Positions 12,134 to 24,163 of a DNA stretch of 64,000 nucleotides are shown here, piece by piece. Each line of letters begins with the position of its first letter. Position 1 is the first letter of the stretch. The notes beneath the pieces are model-generated. The model was not told the origin of the DNA, did not search any database, and was given only the letters and a program-made list of their open reading frames with translations. A program made the translations under genes and the position numbers. Source of the stretch: Absidia repens (Eukaryota; Mucoromycota; Mucoromycetes; Mucorales; Cunninghamellaceae); NCBI GenBank assembly GCA_002105175.1, contig MCGE01000002.1, positions 310,001-374,000 of the forward strand. Direction: 5' to 3'.

Positions 12134-14387
12134 CTAGGGTGCGGTGTTTGTTGAATCTATGATGGCCTTTGGATCTAAAGGTGAAGATGACGATAATGAT
12201 TCTAGTTGTGTTGTTGTTGCTGTAGTTGATGTGGTTGGTGGCATTGCCGTCAAAGGTGAAGAGAACGACGGTGTAAGAGGTATAGAGGCTTGTCGAAATT
12301 GATCCGACATTGCTTGTGCTGCTTGTGCTGCTTGTACTGCTTGTGCTGCTTGTGCTGCTACTGTTGCTGATTCAGTTGTTGCCATTGTTGCTACCGTGGG
12401 ATGCACGATCTCGTTTGATACATGTGTCGATCGTGTTGATATTTCATGAGCCAGTTTCGTCGCTTTGGTTTGTATTTTTGACTGATCCACCGCCAGCTGA
12501 TGCCGTTCTTGTTCCAACGCTTGTCGTTCTTGTTCTATGAGTCCTTCATGCTCCAAATACTGCTCGAGTTTGTTCTTGAATGACATCACCTTGGTTCTGA
12601 TCAAATCATGTTGCGCCGATGTGTTGCTGTCGTCCTTTGTACAAGGAGGCACCGTCGCCGTCGCCGGCGTCGTTGTTGTTGTCGCCGTTACCACTGCATC
12701 ACGATCAGCATTGGCTTCCAAAAACGTCATGACGGAAAAAAGCGGGTTATGATCTTGTTGTCGCTTGTGTTGCTGTGATTTGCTGAAATAATCCAATCCC
12801 ATTTGTATAATATCCAAATCCACATACGGGTCTTCCAAAGGTAAATGCAGGTAGTGTAAAATACAGTCGTCCCGAGAAAGACCAGCATGCTGCGCTACTA
12901 AATTCCAGTCATGACCAAACATTTCCAACCCTTCCATTAGTAACACCTTTTGCTGGTCCGTCAATTCCTTCTTGTCAGTGTCGTCACCTGTCTTCCCTAC
13001 TACATCTGTGCCATTCTGTACTGTGCCCGACAACGATGACGATAATGATGGTAATGATGATGGTGCGCTGGTATGATTTGTAATGCCGTTTTGCCCCGAG
13101 GATGATCGCTTGCTAGGTAGTTTATATATAGATTGACGCAATTCCAGGTTGAGATTCACACGTTGCACTTTTTTGGCGCCCGAGTCTTTGTTGGTGTTTG
13201 ACGTTGCTGAGGTTCCTTCTTCACCGAACTTTAGTTGTCCAGTTGCTGCTGTTGTTGATGGTGATGATGAACTAGTGATGCTGCTGCTGCTGTTATTCTG
13301 TACGAGTGGTCGCGACGGTCGTTGAGATTCCGGCATATCCATAACCATTTTGAAGCTTCCTGCAAAAGGAGGACCAATGTTTGACATTTTCAATGTTGGA
13401 TCAATCTGATTAAAAACCAAAAAAAAAAAAGGATTAATATGTATATCGCCCTCTTTAGATATATATATATATATATAGCTTTCATTTTGTATTTGTTATT
13501 TCAGTCAATTCATTACCTGATAGTTGATCAAACCCCATTTTTCTAGAAAGCCATGTATCCTTATCATTGCACACACATCCCCAGTCATATTCCGTCGACA
13601 AGCTGTCACCGTCAAATATTCCAAAGGATTCAACCTGTAAGTGTTCACCATAAAATTTCGCATGTCAAGATAAGCCACGGGGGATTTGGTTTGATTGGCA
13701 TCATTGAAGAATTCGGGAAGGGAGCGTCGTTCAGTTTTGTGGATTCTGTCAAATTCAAACCACGCCGCATAAGAAGGAATGATCACTTCGAAAGATTGTT
13801 CTGTCAAGTGACGTCGCGCCTGTTCCTGTCGATCCAATGCTGTTTTTTCGGTATCGTCGTCGCCTTCGTCCTCATCGTCGTTAGTTTTCCGGTGTCGTTT
13901 GTTGCCGCCCTCGTCGGAAGATAATAGTTCGTCGCCACCTCCTGACGCTGTTTCCAAGCTTCGTTTGAGACCGGCGAGTGTTGATGGTGAGCACAGGTAG
14001 TCTTGGGTAGGCATCCATGTATTGAATTTATAACTGTCAGTCAACCAGCTTGATTGAAGGTAAAATAGAGATCCGTCAGCATCACCACTACCATGATCAT
14101 CAGTAGCCGTAGCACCAGCAGTAGTAGTATTGGCAGTTTCTTCTTGTTGTTCAGACGCGCCATCAAACCGTTTGTTGTCCTTGATTTTCTTTTCGTTCAT
14201 CCATTCATTGTAGGAATCAGGGTATCGATACCAATGCACCAGGACATTTCCTTGATCCGATTCTAATATATGCACCATCCTTGAGACCACCCTTTTCGCG
14301 TCATCCTTTTCATCCTTCTTTTGAAAATGCACCAGATGCGTCGCTTGAGAGACATTATTCACCACTTTGCCTATCATGTCGTATATA

Positions 14388-14430
<43 letters not shown>

Positions 14431-15187
14431 ATCATTTTCTGTTTTCTATTTAAAGGAATTCTTTAGTATCATCTGTCTACTTACCTTTCAAATCATGGAT
14501 CATAGAGATCATTTCCAGTCTTTTTTCATCGTCACCCTTTGATAAACCCATTAAGGCAATGCGAGGAGGTTGGTATAAGCCGGCTTCTTCTAATCGTTCA
14601 AACATGGTGTGAGTGAGTTCGAGATACTCGCTTCGTTTTCGCGGTGAATCGAGATGCCAGAGGTCTTCATCAGGTTGGTGGGCATAAGCAGTCTTGAGAA
14701 TGATATAAAGAGGTGAGGTAGGATCCAGTTGATCGGCATTAAACATGGACGAAGGAAGACACGGTGGGTAAGCCTTGTTGTTGCTTGTAGTTGAAGTCGT
14801 GGTTCTGCTGATAGTATTGCTGATAGTTTCCGCATTGTTCTCGTCGTCGTCGTCGTCGTTTTTGTTGTTGTTGTTGTTGTCGTTGCCGTTGTTATTGTTG
14901 TCAAGGCTCGCTTGCTGTGTAGTATTTTTCGTTTTTTTGGCTGAGGTAGCAGATGAGAAACGTGCTGTTTGGACCACAGACGGCGTTCCAAGGACGGTAT
15001 ACTGGAAGTGTTTGAAAGAGGCGGTGAAGGAGGCCAGTTGAGCTGCTGTGCTTTTGACGGTAACATTATGTGAAGTTGCCAGATCGCGACGGAAATACGG
15101 TAAGATGGCGTTGAATTTGTCGATAGTTTCTTGTTTGTCGTAATATTCAAAATCCACCATCGGTTCGGCAGATGGTGAGGCAACCAT
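12134..15187 (-). CDS. SWI/SNF-RSC core subunit (SMARCC/Swi3/Rsc8 family)
   Basis: This is a scaffold subunit of a SWI/SNF-type chromatin remodeler. Three exons: 15187-14485, 14370-13517 and 13405-12134 (942 aa). The N-terminal half resembles the SMARCC MarR/BRCT/chromo-like module, including [19 protein letters not shown] domain lies at about residues 425-518 ([44 protein letters not shown]). A SANT domain follows at about 664-710 ([19 protein letters not shown]), then a coiled coil around 787-830 rich in Glu/Gln ([16 protein letters not shown]) of the kind used for dimerisation. Acidic and Ala/Thr/Ser-rich linkers separate the domains. The 41-A run falls in intron 1. Whether it serves SWI/SNF or RSC or both cannot be told. 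The N-terminal module is closer to animal SMARCC than to yeast Swi3. Confidence 0.92.
14389..14429. repeat. Poly(A) run of about 41 bases in an intron
   Basis: An uninterrupted A run on the plus strand (poly-T in the transcript) lies inside intron 1 of the SWI/SNF subunit gene. It may act as an extended pyrimidine tract for the acceptor. Its exact length is likely uncertain in sequencing. Confidence 0.9.
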
Positions 15188-15562
15188 GTTGTTCTAGATA
15201 AGCAGTCTTTCTAATTAGATCAAGAGAAGAGAATATATATATGAAGAGGCAAAAAATAAAAAATAAAATAAAAAATAATAGGGAAGAAAAATGACCAAAA
15301 AAAAAAAGCTCCACCCAAGAATCCAAAGTTTAAACCCCGTCGACTTCACAAAAACACAACATAAAGACTATTGTTTGGAATGTGTATATTTTATTTTATT
15401 TGGGTAGTTTACATATAATGAAAATAAAAGAAAATAAAAATTTGGGTGCAGGGAAGTAGGAGGACAATAATATATATATATATGACACATACAAAAAAAA
15501 AAAAAGAGGGACAAGGGGTACTAAATGGAAATAAGGTCTAAACTATCTATCTATTTATCTAT
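15188..15562. other. Spacer between two minus-strand genes
   Basis: 5' region of the SWI/SNF gene and 3' region of the uS5m gene. A- and TA-rich with a tetranucleotide CTAT-type run at 15546-15565. No gene seen. Confidence 0.4.
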
Positions 15563-16563
15563 CTATTGATCACCACCATAATAAGCACGTTGGACATCAG
15601 CCAATTTCTTACCACGCATCTTTGCAATATCATCAGGAAGTCGTTGATTAGAAAGAGCTTCAAAAGTGGCCTTGATCACATTCATAGGAGTTCGAGAACC
15701 ACGGACCTTGCCACTAAGATCTTGGATACCAATACAGCGACAAATTTCGTGAATATAATGGTTAGCACGGCAACCAAAACCTATGTAACATAAATGTTGT
15801 TGGTTTTTTATTTTTTAGTATCCAAAGTGTCAAATCAACAAGCCTATGTATATATATTATTACCTGGGGGTCGACTACGGAGGTACAACTTGGTAGCGTG
15901 GAATTTGTGAGTGATATCCATAGACACCGTTCGGTTGTCATAACGGTCAATGTATCGCAAGTTCTTGATGGCACGGTTGGTAGCCTTTTTTACCGCCCGG
16001 GCAGATTCTTCATCTTTGCCTTCACCATAACCGGCCAAGCCATTGCCGTTGCCAACGACCACCAAGGCATACATAGAGGGTTGCTTGCCTTTGCCGTTCA
16101 TGTTGACCACACGCTTGATAACCAAAGCCTTCTTGATAAGTCTACTTTGTTCAGCAGGGCTGAGAGGTGAGTCGATAATATCGGTGACAGTGTTGAGAAC
16201 GACGTCGGTAGGGCGGTAAGAAGGGAAAATTTTGTCTTGATCAAGCGACGAAGGCGATTCAGTGGGAAAATCCAAAATAGAGTCCACCTTATTGAGTTGG
16301 GGGATATTCTCTTTGGTGAGTCCTTCGTGTCGCAAACGTCTGCTCTTGTTTTCGTTATCGTTTTCTTCTACCGTAGCGTATTGGCGAATGCGATTGACAG
16401 CAGCCACTAAAAAAAACAAATATTTTTTGGAATGAGTAAAAAAAAAAAAAAAAAGACAACGTAAATTGTATATAAAACAATTCACTATTATAAAGTTACC
16501 TGAAGTGACTCTTGAAGCTGGTTTGACAGATAACTTTGTGAAAGACCTTGCCAAGGACAACAT
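15563..16563 (-). CDS. MRPS5: Mitochondrial small ribosomal subunit protein uS5m
   Basis: Component of the mitoribosomal small subunit. Three exons: 16563-16500, 16406-15864 and 15780-15563 (274 aa). The first residues (MLSLARSFTKLSVKPASR) form a basic, amphipathic presequence typical of matrix import. The S5 domains follow: a dsRNA-binding-like N-terminal part (VVNMNGKGKQPSMYALVVVG, NGLAGYGEGKDEESARAV) and the C-terminal part (ATKLYLRSRPPGFGCRANHY, IGIQDLSGKVRGS). Conserved GFGCRANH is rebuilt across the last splice junction, supporting the model. It is head-to-head with the complex I gene at 16855, so the two mitochondrial genes could be co-regulated from one promoter. Confidence 0.93.
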
Positions 16564-16854
16564 AGCGACGACAAAGAAAAAATAAAATAGAGGACAAAAA
16601 AAAAGTTTTTGGATTGCTGTCAAAAAGGGGTTTACCAGCCTCGAAAGAGACTTGAAACCCAGAATTCACGTCACAGGCGCCCGAAAAAAAACACACCACA
16701 CCTCAAAATTGTTTTGAAAAAAAAAAGGCTTAAGCCCGCCAATTGATTTTTTTTTTCTTTTCAGCTTTCAACTCTTTCTCTTTTCTTCAATCCCCAAAAC
16801 TCCCCACTCTTTTTTTTTTTTCTTTATACATTCATTTCTCTTAATTAATAGAGT
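16564..16854. promoter_or_regulatory. Short bidirectional promoter, uS5m / NDUFS8
   Basis: Only 291 bases separate the start codons of two divergent nuclear genes for mitochondrial proteins. The plus side carries a T/C-rich tract ending about 20 bases before the ATG. I cannot name a bound factor. Confidence 0.6.
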
Positions 16855-17925
16855 ATGAACTTTATGAACATTTCTAAACCTTTGGTCACGGCTGCCACTC
16901 GTCACACCTTCGTCCCTGGTAAGTCCTTCATTGTTATTTTTTTTTTGTTATTGATGATACATGGAAGGACACGAAAAACCAATTCACACCTAACCGACTA
17001 CTTTGTTGTTTAATATTATTTTTAGCCTCACGCTTGTTGGTTTCACCCATGGGTAGCCAATTCGCTCGATTCAGCACTTCTTCTGTAACGAAACATGCTT
17101 CACCTCAAGATAAGAGCTTCCAATATCCCGGAAAAGCTCCTGGTGCTCTTGACGTCGCTGCTCGCCAACTTCTTTTGACTGAATTGATGCGTGGTATGTG
17201 GGTTGTCTTGGAACAATTCTTCCGTCCTCCTTACACCATTTTTTACCCTTTTGAAAAGGGTGCTCTCTCTCCTCGTTTCCGTGGTGAACATGCTCTCCGT
17301 CGTTATCCTACTGGTAAGACAAAGAAAAGGTTGACAAGGAAAATGATAATTAATATTATTGCTATTTTGTAGGTGAAGAACGTTGTATCGCTTGTAAGCT
17401 TTGTGAAGCCATTTGCCCTGCTCAAGCTATCACAATCGAAGCCGAACCTCGTGATGATGGAGCTCGTCGTACTACTCGTTATGATATCGATATGACCAAG
17501 TGCATGTATGTATATTGAAGGAATGAAAAAGGATCTAGATTGGAATATGGGTATTTATTCTTCGTTTTTTTCTTCATGTCTTAGTTACTGTGGTTTCTGT
17601 CAAGAAGCTTGCCCAGGTAAATGTCAATTCCACCAGCACGCCACAAATGAATAAAACAACCATTGAATTAACTTTCTTTTTTCCCTCCGTTATCATAGTC
17701 GATGCTATTGTCGAAGGACCCAACTACGAATACATCACCGAAACTCACGAAGAATTACTTTACAACAAGGAAAAGCTCTTGGCTAATGGTGACAAGTGGG
17801 AAGTGGAAATTGCCAGGTAAAAAATACGCACACCGTTCGCTTGACAGTATCTGAACAAAAGGAACTGATGACTGATTTTTTTTTCTGTGTATAGAAACTT
17901 GCAAGCTGAAACTCCTTACCGCTAA
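16855..17925 (+). CDS. NDUFS8: NADH:ubiquinone oxidoreductase 23 kDa subunit (NDUFS8/TYKY)
   Basis: Complex I matrix-arm subunit that carries iron-sulfur clusters N6a and N6b, relaying electrons toward ubiquinone. Six exons: 16855-16918, 17026-17313, 17373-17505, 17585-17616, 17699-17816 and 17895-17925 (221 aa). A Ser/Arg-rich presequence precedes the mature protein. Two 4Fe-4S motifs are complete: [12 protein letters not shown], and [12 protein letters not shown], the latter spanning the junctions around a 32-nt exon. Other landmarks are [35 protein letters not shown] and the [17 protein letters not shown] tail. The length matches the family. Presence of this subunit shows the organism has respiratory complex I. 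Confidence 0.96.
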
Positions 17926-18340
17926 AAAGTTGGCTTTGATGTTTGATCTCTTTCACTCTCCTCCCCCATCTACACTTTTTTCTATACTGTCCTTTTTTTT
18001 TTCTTCCTATCACGTTTTCATGCCATCTCATCCAATTGAAAAAACTCACTTAGTATATCTCCCTCTAGTTTAGAAAAACATGCACCTGTGATTAGTTTAT
18101 TATATACTTAGATCATATTAATAAACTCTCATCTTGATGTTTGAACCCTGAATTTGATAGACCATACTTCCTTGATTTTGTTGATTTTTCCATTTACTTG
18201 GTAATGTTCAGGAAGTTTTTCTTACTGCTATTCGGTGTTCCAATTATCTCCCCTGGGACAATGTGCAAAAAAAACCGAAGTTTCTATGTTGTTTTTGTCA
18301 CTCCATTTTTTTTCTTTTTTTCTTTTTCTGTCTTGGTAAC
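17926..18340 (+). other. Spacer between NDUFS8 and ALKBH1
   Basis: 3' region of NDUFS8 with AATAAA near 18118 (in TTAATAAACTC), then a T-rich tract leading to the ALKBH1 start. No gene seen. Confidence 0.4.
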
Positions 18341-19829
18341 ATGTCAGCTAAACCGCCTTCTCATCTCAAATCACGACGGCAAATCAAAATATGGGAAGAA
18401 CAACAAAAACAGAATGCGGCCAAGCGACAAAAAATGGACTCATACGTCAATCAAAATCCATTTCGTTATGCTGAACGTAACTTCAAGGCTCGCAATATAC
18501 CCGACTCTATCATGTCAAAAGTGATCGACACTTCTGAGCTACTGAACAACAAAGAATCTACTATGGATAAATTCAGCAACATTCAGCATACAACTCTCAC
18601 CCAAGATCTGCGACAATCAAGCCCAAACCTCTTTGGCAAAGCGGATGATCAATGGCGACACCGAACACTGGATGCCTATCTCTTGTCTGACATACCAGGT
18701 AGGCCCAAAAATAATAGTGGGAAGCAGGAGGCGGGACTGGACTGAATTTTCATGAACCGTATTAGCTGATATATGATTATTTTCTTATATACTAGGCTTG
18801 ATTATTATTCCCAATCCTTTTACACCTGAAGCACAACGCCGACTTATAAAACATTGTTTGACAAATTATGCATTACCACCGAATACATCCAGTCTTGATG
18901 CACATTACGACCGCCCAGTCAGTGGAATATGGGATTTATACAAACGAGAACAACAAGGCGTATTGACTACAGACGACGATGACTATTATGTCCTACCCAG
19001 AAAAGCTCAGGCAGTGCCATTAGAGGATTCGTCGTTCTATGGCGGCGACGGCGGCGGCGGCGGCGATAACGATGACTACAAAAAGCCTGTAAACTCAACA
19101 CTTCCACGACTTACACCAAGTGAACTACTACGGAAACAACGCTGGGTGACTTTGGGGTATCAGTATGATTGGAAAACCAAGGTATACGATCTGGAGCATG
19201 GACTGCCAATGCCAAAGGAACTGGATGAAATGGCGAAAACGGTAGTATCAGCGGTAGAAGGGATTGGCTCGGATGCGGCATTGTCGTGGAAAAATACATA
19301 CCCAGGCTCATCATTCAAGGCGGAGGCAGGGGTCATCAATTATTATCAATTACGGGATACTTTGATGGCACACGTGGATAAAAGTGAAGTCAACATGGAT
19401 GCTCCTCTCGTTTCTGTCAGGTAATTAAATATTAAAAAATGAACAAAAATTGAAATCGAAAATAACATATACTTTTTGTTTATATTTTTGTGGCACTAGT
19501 TTTGGCCATGCATCTATTTATCTTATTGGTGGATCAAGCAAGGACACTGCACCAACGCCAATTTGCTTACGATCGGGGGATTTACTCATCATGTCAGGGT
19601 CAAGTCGCAAATCATACCACGGTAAAAGAGTATATTTTCTTACCTCTTGTATAACTAATCAGCGATTGTTATTGTTTTTTGTTTAGGTGTACCTCGTATT
19701 TTGGAAAATACGCTTCCGCCCTATCTCTCAAGTGAACAGGATGAACATGGTGCAGATTGGAAATTATATGGTGATTATATGGCCAGTGCTAGAATCAATT
19801 TGAATATTCGTCAAGTCTTCCCCTCATAG
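18341..19829 (+). CDS. ALKBH1: AlkB-type Fe(II)/2-oxoglutarate dioxygenase, ALKBH1 family
   Basis: AlkB-family oxidative demethylase. ALKBH1 members act on methylated tRNA and have been linked to N6-methyladenine in DNA. Four exons: 18341-18698, 18796-19420, 19500-19621 and 19687-19829 (415 aa). A basic N terminus leads into the ALKBH1 core: LIIIPNPFTPEAQRRLI, RWVTLGYQYDW, GVINYYQLRDTLMAHVDKSE with the iron-binding H-x-D, GDLLIMSG, the distal His in SYHGVPRILE, and RINLNIRQVF with the Arg that holds 2-oxoglutarate. All catalytic residues are present, so activity is expected. An acidic/Gly-rich insert occurs around residues 195-220. Start chosen at the first ATG after the T-tract. Mitochondrial, nuclear or cytosolic location cannot be decided. 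Confidence 0.93.
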
Positions 19830-20122
19830 ATTAGCTTAGATTTAGTATGTATTTGTATAGTGATAATGATAGCAATAATAAATCATAAAATACGGGGCGT
19901 TTTTTTTTTGTATCTGAATGATTATGATGCTATTTTAGGGAGGGGTTGAATTCTGTGTATGCTCCCCTATTGAAACACCGCCCAAAGCGCAAAGTTTGAT
20001 TTGCCCCTCTTTTTTCCTTTTTTTTTTTTTTTTTTTTACAACCATTTTCGCCTTCCTCCCCGTTTTTTACCCATCTATTTATTTGCCTCTGTCTCTCTCT
20101 ATTGAACTATCCCTTCTTTTCG

Positions 20123-22949
20123 ATGCTGCCTTACTATTCGGTAATACTAGCTTGTATAGTCTTGGTCCAAGCTGCCATAGTCAAAAGAGATCATTCTAGA
20201 CAATATTATACCCTTCACTTCCCTCAGGGCCATCTTGACGACGCCACTCATCACTATGCGAGGGACATTGCTCACTCTCTTGGTACACGCTATGAAGGAC
20301 AGGTGGGTGAACTCAAGACCTACTTTGTGGTTTCCTCAACAACAACACAATCACCATTAGAGAAACGATCCACGACTTCGTCCTCGACCTCCTTGTCTCC
20401 TGGCGATGACAGCGATGACCCTGTAGTGGCCTCCTTTCATCAACAAAAACATCAAGCTCTTGTCAAACGATGGGATGAATCTCATACATTCTTATGGTCC
20501 AAGGTACAACGCATTGACAAACAGAAGCTGAGAAAGCGATCAAAGAGAGCTGTGATTCCTCCTGCGCCTGTTTTGAACACCGGTAAACTTGTATTGGAAG
20601 ACGCTCAGGCTTCGCTTGGTATCATGGACCCAGGGTTCACAAAGCAATGGCATTTGGTAAGCTATTTATTATTATCAACCATTATGAGCTTGTAACCTTT
20701 GTCTAATTTTATATATATATATATATCTATACTTTTGCTTAGGTAAATCAAGAACATACTGGAAATGATATCAATGTGACGTCCGTCTGGAAGCAAGGTG
20801 TCACTGGAAATGGAACCATCGTGGCAATATTGGATGATGGTGTGGATTACAAAAGCAGGGATTTAAAGGACAATTTTGTAAGTTGATGATATAGTTAGTT
20901 ATTTTTTTTTTATTTTTTTCAACATCATTTCAAGGGCTCATCCATTTTATATTACTTTTTTAGTATGCGGAAGGTTCTTATGATTTTAATGATCATGTTG
21001 ATTTACCTACTCCTGTGCTATGGAATGATTATCACGGTACTCGATGTGCCGGCCAAATCGCTGCTTCTAAGAATGATGCCTGTGGCGTTGGTATTGCCTA
21101 TAATTCAAAAGTGTCTGGTAATTATAGCTATCAATCAGTTTATTTTCTAGGAAACCATTATTGACTAGTCATTTTATAGGGATTCGGATCCTCTCAGGGG
21201 AAATCACTGATGTAGACGAAGCCGCGGCCTTGAATTATAAATTTCAGGAAAACGATATTTTCTCATGCTCTTGGGGTCCAACAGATGATGGCAAGACGAT
21301 GGAGGCTCCCAATGGTATCCTGGCGGATGCTTTTGTGAATGGTATTGAAAATGGCCGTGGTGGAAAAGGGACGGTGTATGTGTTTGCAACAGGAAATGGT
21401 GGCGATGCTGGCGACAATTGTAACTTTGATGGCTACACCAATAGTATCTATACTATCACTGTTGGTGCGTTGGATCATACAAATAAACACCCCTCTTATG
21501 CTGAAAGATGCTCTGCTCAACTTGTTGTTACTTATTCAAGCGGAGGTGGCAAATCCATAGTAAGTATCGTGTGATCACCCTCCACTTCTTTTGGGGAAAA
21601 GAAAAACTCAAATTGTCTTTGTATCTTTTTATAGTATACTACGAACCATGGAAGTGCTGAATGTACGGATATTCACGGTGGAACTTCGGCTGCTGCACCC
21701 AATGCTGCTGGTATTTTTGCGTTGGTGCTATCTGTCCGCCCTGATTTGACTTGGCGCGATATGCAACATCTCTGCGTTCAAACAGCGCTTCCTGTGGACC
21801 TGAAAGATGATGATTGGAAAAAACTACCCTCTGGACACATGTACAACCACAAATACGGTTACGGGAAATTGGATACTTGGGCCATTATTGAAGCTGCAAA
21901 GGTGTTCAAAAATGTCAATAAACAAACCCATTTGGAACTCCCTATTAGCATGACGAAAACAAAGATCCCTGACACCACGGCCGACAAGCATAAAAAGCCC
22001 TTACAAAGCATAGTCCAGGTTACTCAAGATATGATCACGGCGGCCGGCCTTTTACGTCTGGAGCATATCACAGCAACTGTCAATATTGAACATCAACGAC
22101 GTGGGGATATCCAAATTGTGTTACAAAGTCCAAACAAGGTGGAATCAGAATTGGCAGCTGTCCGTGTTGGTGATGCTAGCTCCGATGGGATTCATAACTG
22201 GAAATTCATGACTGTAAAGCATTGGTAAGTTCGCGACAACAACAATAACAATAATAGTCAAATGTTAACTTACTGTATATTTGTATATTAGGGAAGAAAA
22301 TCCAGTTGGCAATTGGACGTTATTAGTTTACGATGAAATCAACGCGGATTCCACAGGTCACATGTTAAATTGGACAATGACGCTCTTTGGTGAAATGGAT
22401 CCTGAATTTGAAGGCGAACCAGTCCACCGGCCAGGCGTCAATCATGATACCTCAAATGAAGGCACCACCTCAGGCGACAAATCAGCACCTTCAGCAACAC
22501 CAACACAGAACAAGGACTCACATGCACCACCTCGTCCCACCAGAGTTAAGCCTGCCACCACCTCCAGCTCCGACTCTGATTCTGCCTCGCCGGCAGCGAC
22601 AACAGCCACAGTAACAAGTCACATGAATGACGATGAATCTGTCTCGCCCGGTGGATCAACAATGGCGGGAGATGGCGACGAAAAAGATTCTGGTCACAGT
22701 GGATTTATCTACGCCTTTATTGGCACAGCAGTACTTCTTGGTTTGGCAACTACGATGTATTTATACAAGCGAAATCAACGGCGGTCACCCTCGTTACCAC
22801 GTCAATCCTCGGCGATACCGGCAATGGACTATGAATTTGACGAGCTCAAACCAGAGGACGAAGATGAAGATGAAGATGAAGATTATGTACAAGGTACTGC
22901 TGACGATCGACCGTTATTATCGCAAGATCAGGGTCGACAAGTCCGGTGA
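20123..22949 (+). CDS. KEX2: Kexin-like proprotein convertase (Kex2), subtilisin S8B
   Basis: Golgi endoprotease that cuts secretory proproteins after Lys-Arg or Arg-Arg. Six exons: 20123-20656, 20743-20877, 20964-21117, 21180-21559, 21635-22224 and 22292-22949 (816 aa). A hydrophobic signal peptide ([18 protein letters not shown]) is followed by a propeptide with several dibasic sites; the most likely self-cleavage site is SKR at residue 142. The triad is intact: Asp209 in AILDDGVD, His247 in [10 protein letters not shown] and Ser419 in HGGTSAAAP, plus oxyanion Asn347 in FATGNGG. A P domain follows ([25 protein letters not shown]), then a Ser/Thr/Pro-rich stalk, one membrane span (about 733-756) and an acidic cytosolic tail fit for trans-Golgi retention. 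Start: the ATG at 20123. AATAAA near 22991. Confidence 0.96.
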
Positions 22950-23158
22950 TCTGTCATTTAGCTATAGAACAGTGTGTCGTGCGGAATTTGAATAAAATGT
23001 GACGACAAATAAAAAACCTTGAGCCTCTTTACCCATCCTCCTTTTACCCCCCAGCAATTTTTTTTTGTGGGCCAGCACTTTTTTTTTTTATTTTGAACTC
23101 CACTATCACCACTACTTCTTCTTCCCTTCCTCTACTCTCCCCACTCTCATCTCATCCA

Positions 23159-23809
23159 ATGGCTACTATTTCTCTCAAGAGTGTCGTCCAAAGCTCCAAA
23201 TTCCTCTCTGGATTACTCAAGCCTGCTGCTAAGGTGTATGCTGGTGCTGCTGGTTATCAACAAATCGGTAAGTCATGAATCCAAAAAAAAATCAATGATG
23301 CTCTGTTTTGGTATATTTTCTTTATTCTTATATACGAACATACAAACGAACGAAAGCGAACGAGAAACAGAGGGGGGGGGAGGGTGATACTGGGTTGTTT
23401 ATAGAAATCTCACCTCATTATTTATACAATGTCCATCATTAGGTCTCAAATACGATGATTTGATTGCTGAAGAAAGCCCTTTGGTCAAGGAAGCTCTTCG
23501 TCGCTTAGAAATCGCTGAACCTCGTCAAGCCTATGACCGTGCCTATCGTATCCGTGTGGCTATGCAATGCTCATTGTCTCACACCCTCTTGCCCAAGGAT
23601 CAATGGACTACTCACCAAACGGTAAGTCCTTTTTATAGCAGACTGGACCTTTCATACTGGGCAAGGCGGCGTAACTGAACTCACCGTTTGTCTTTGTTTT
23701 TTTTATATCATAGGATGTCAGATACCTCCAACCTTATATTGACGATGTCACTGCTGAATTCGCTGAACGTGATGCCTTCGACAACATCAAGATTGCTGCC
23801 AAGCACTAG
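23159..23809 (+). CDS. QCR7: Cytochrome bc1 complex 14 kDa subunit Qcr7
   Basis: Small matrix-facing subunit of respiratory complex III, needed for assembly around cytochrome b. Three exons: 23159-23267, 23443-23621 and 23714-23809 (127 aa), the usual length. Family landmarks: GLKYDDLIAEESPLVKEALR, RLEIAEPRQAYDRAYRIRVA, LPKDQWTTHQTDVRYLQPYI. The join at 23267/23443 restores the GLKYDDL motif. No cleavable presequence is required in this family. A near-consensus AATAAA follows within 50 bases of the stop. Confidence 0.95.
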
Positions 23810-24163
23810 AATGATATATTTTTATTATTATCTACACCAAAAAATAAACAGCACCATACAATATCATGTTTTATTTACTGCAGTTGACTTGTTTGGAGGG
23901 GATGGATTTACTTTTAGAATATGTAAAGGCAAATATGATGTGAATAGACTGTAGACTCGTGCTGGCATATTATGTGAAAACGGGGTACGGTGTATAGTAA
24001 CTGTGGCATATTTTATTGGATTTGATTATCATTTTACCCCTTATATGCTCATCGTTTTTACCTATTTCGTCTCTTATTTTTTACTTTTATCATTTCTCTC
24101 TCCCTCTCCCCCTCTTTCTTTCTCGTTTGTTTTATTTACTTATATGATCAATCTGTTTCCCTT
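23810..24163 (+). other. Spacer between QCR7 and F-box gene
   Basis: 3' end of QCR7 with AATAAA near 23845, then a C/T-rich promoter-like tract before 24164. No other feature seen. Confidence 0.4.

Noticed and set aside
12310..12540. Leucine-rich plus-strand frame
   Set aside because: Antisense shadow of an Ala/Gln-rich part of the SWI/SNF subunit.
20102..20122. Upstream TTG start for KEX2
   Set aside because: The ATG at 20123 begins a standard signal peptide; the extra seven residues add nothing.
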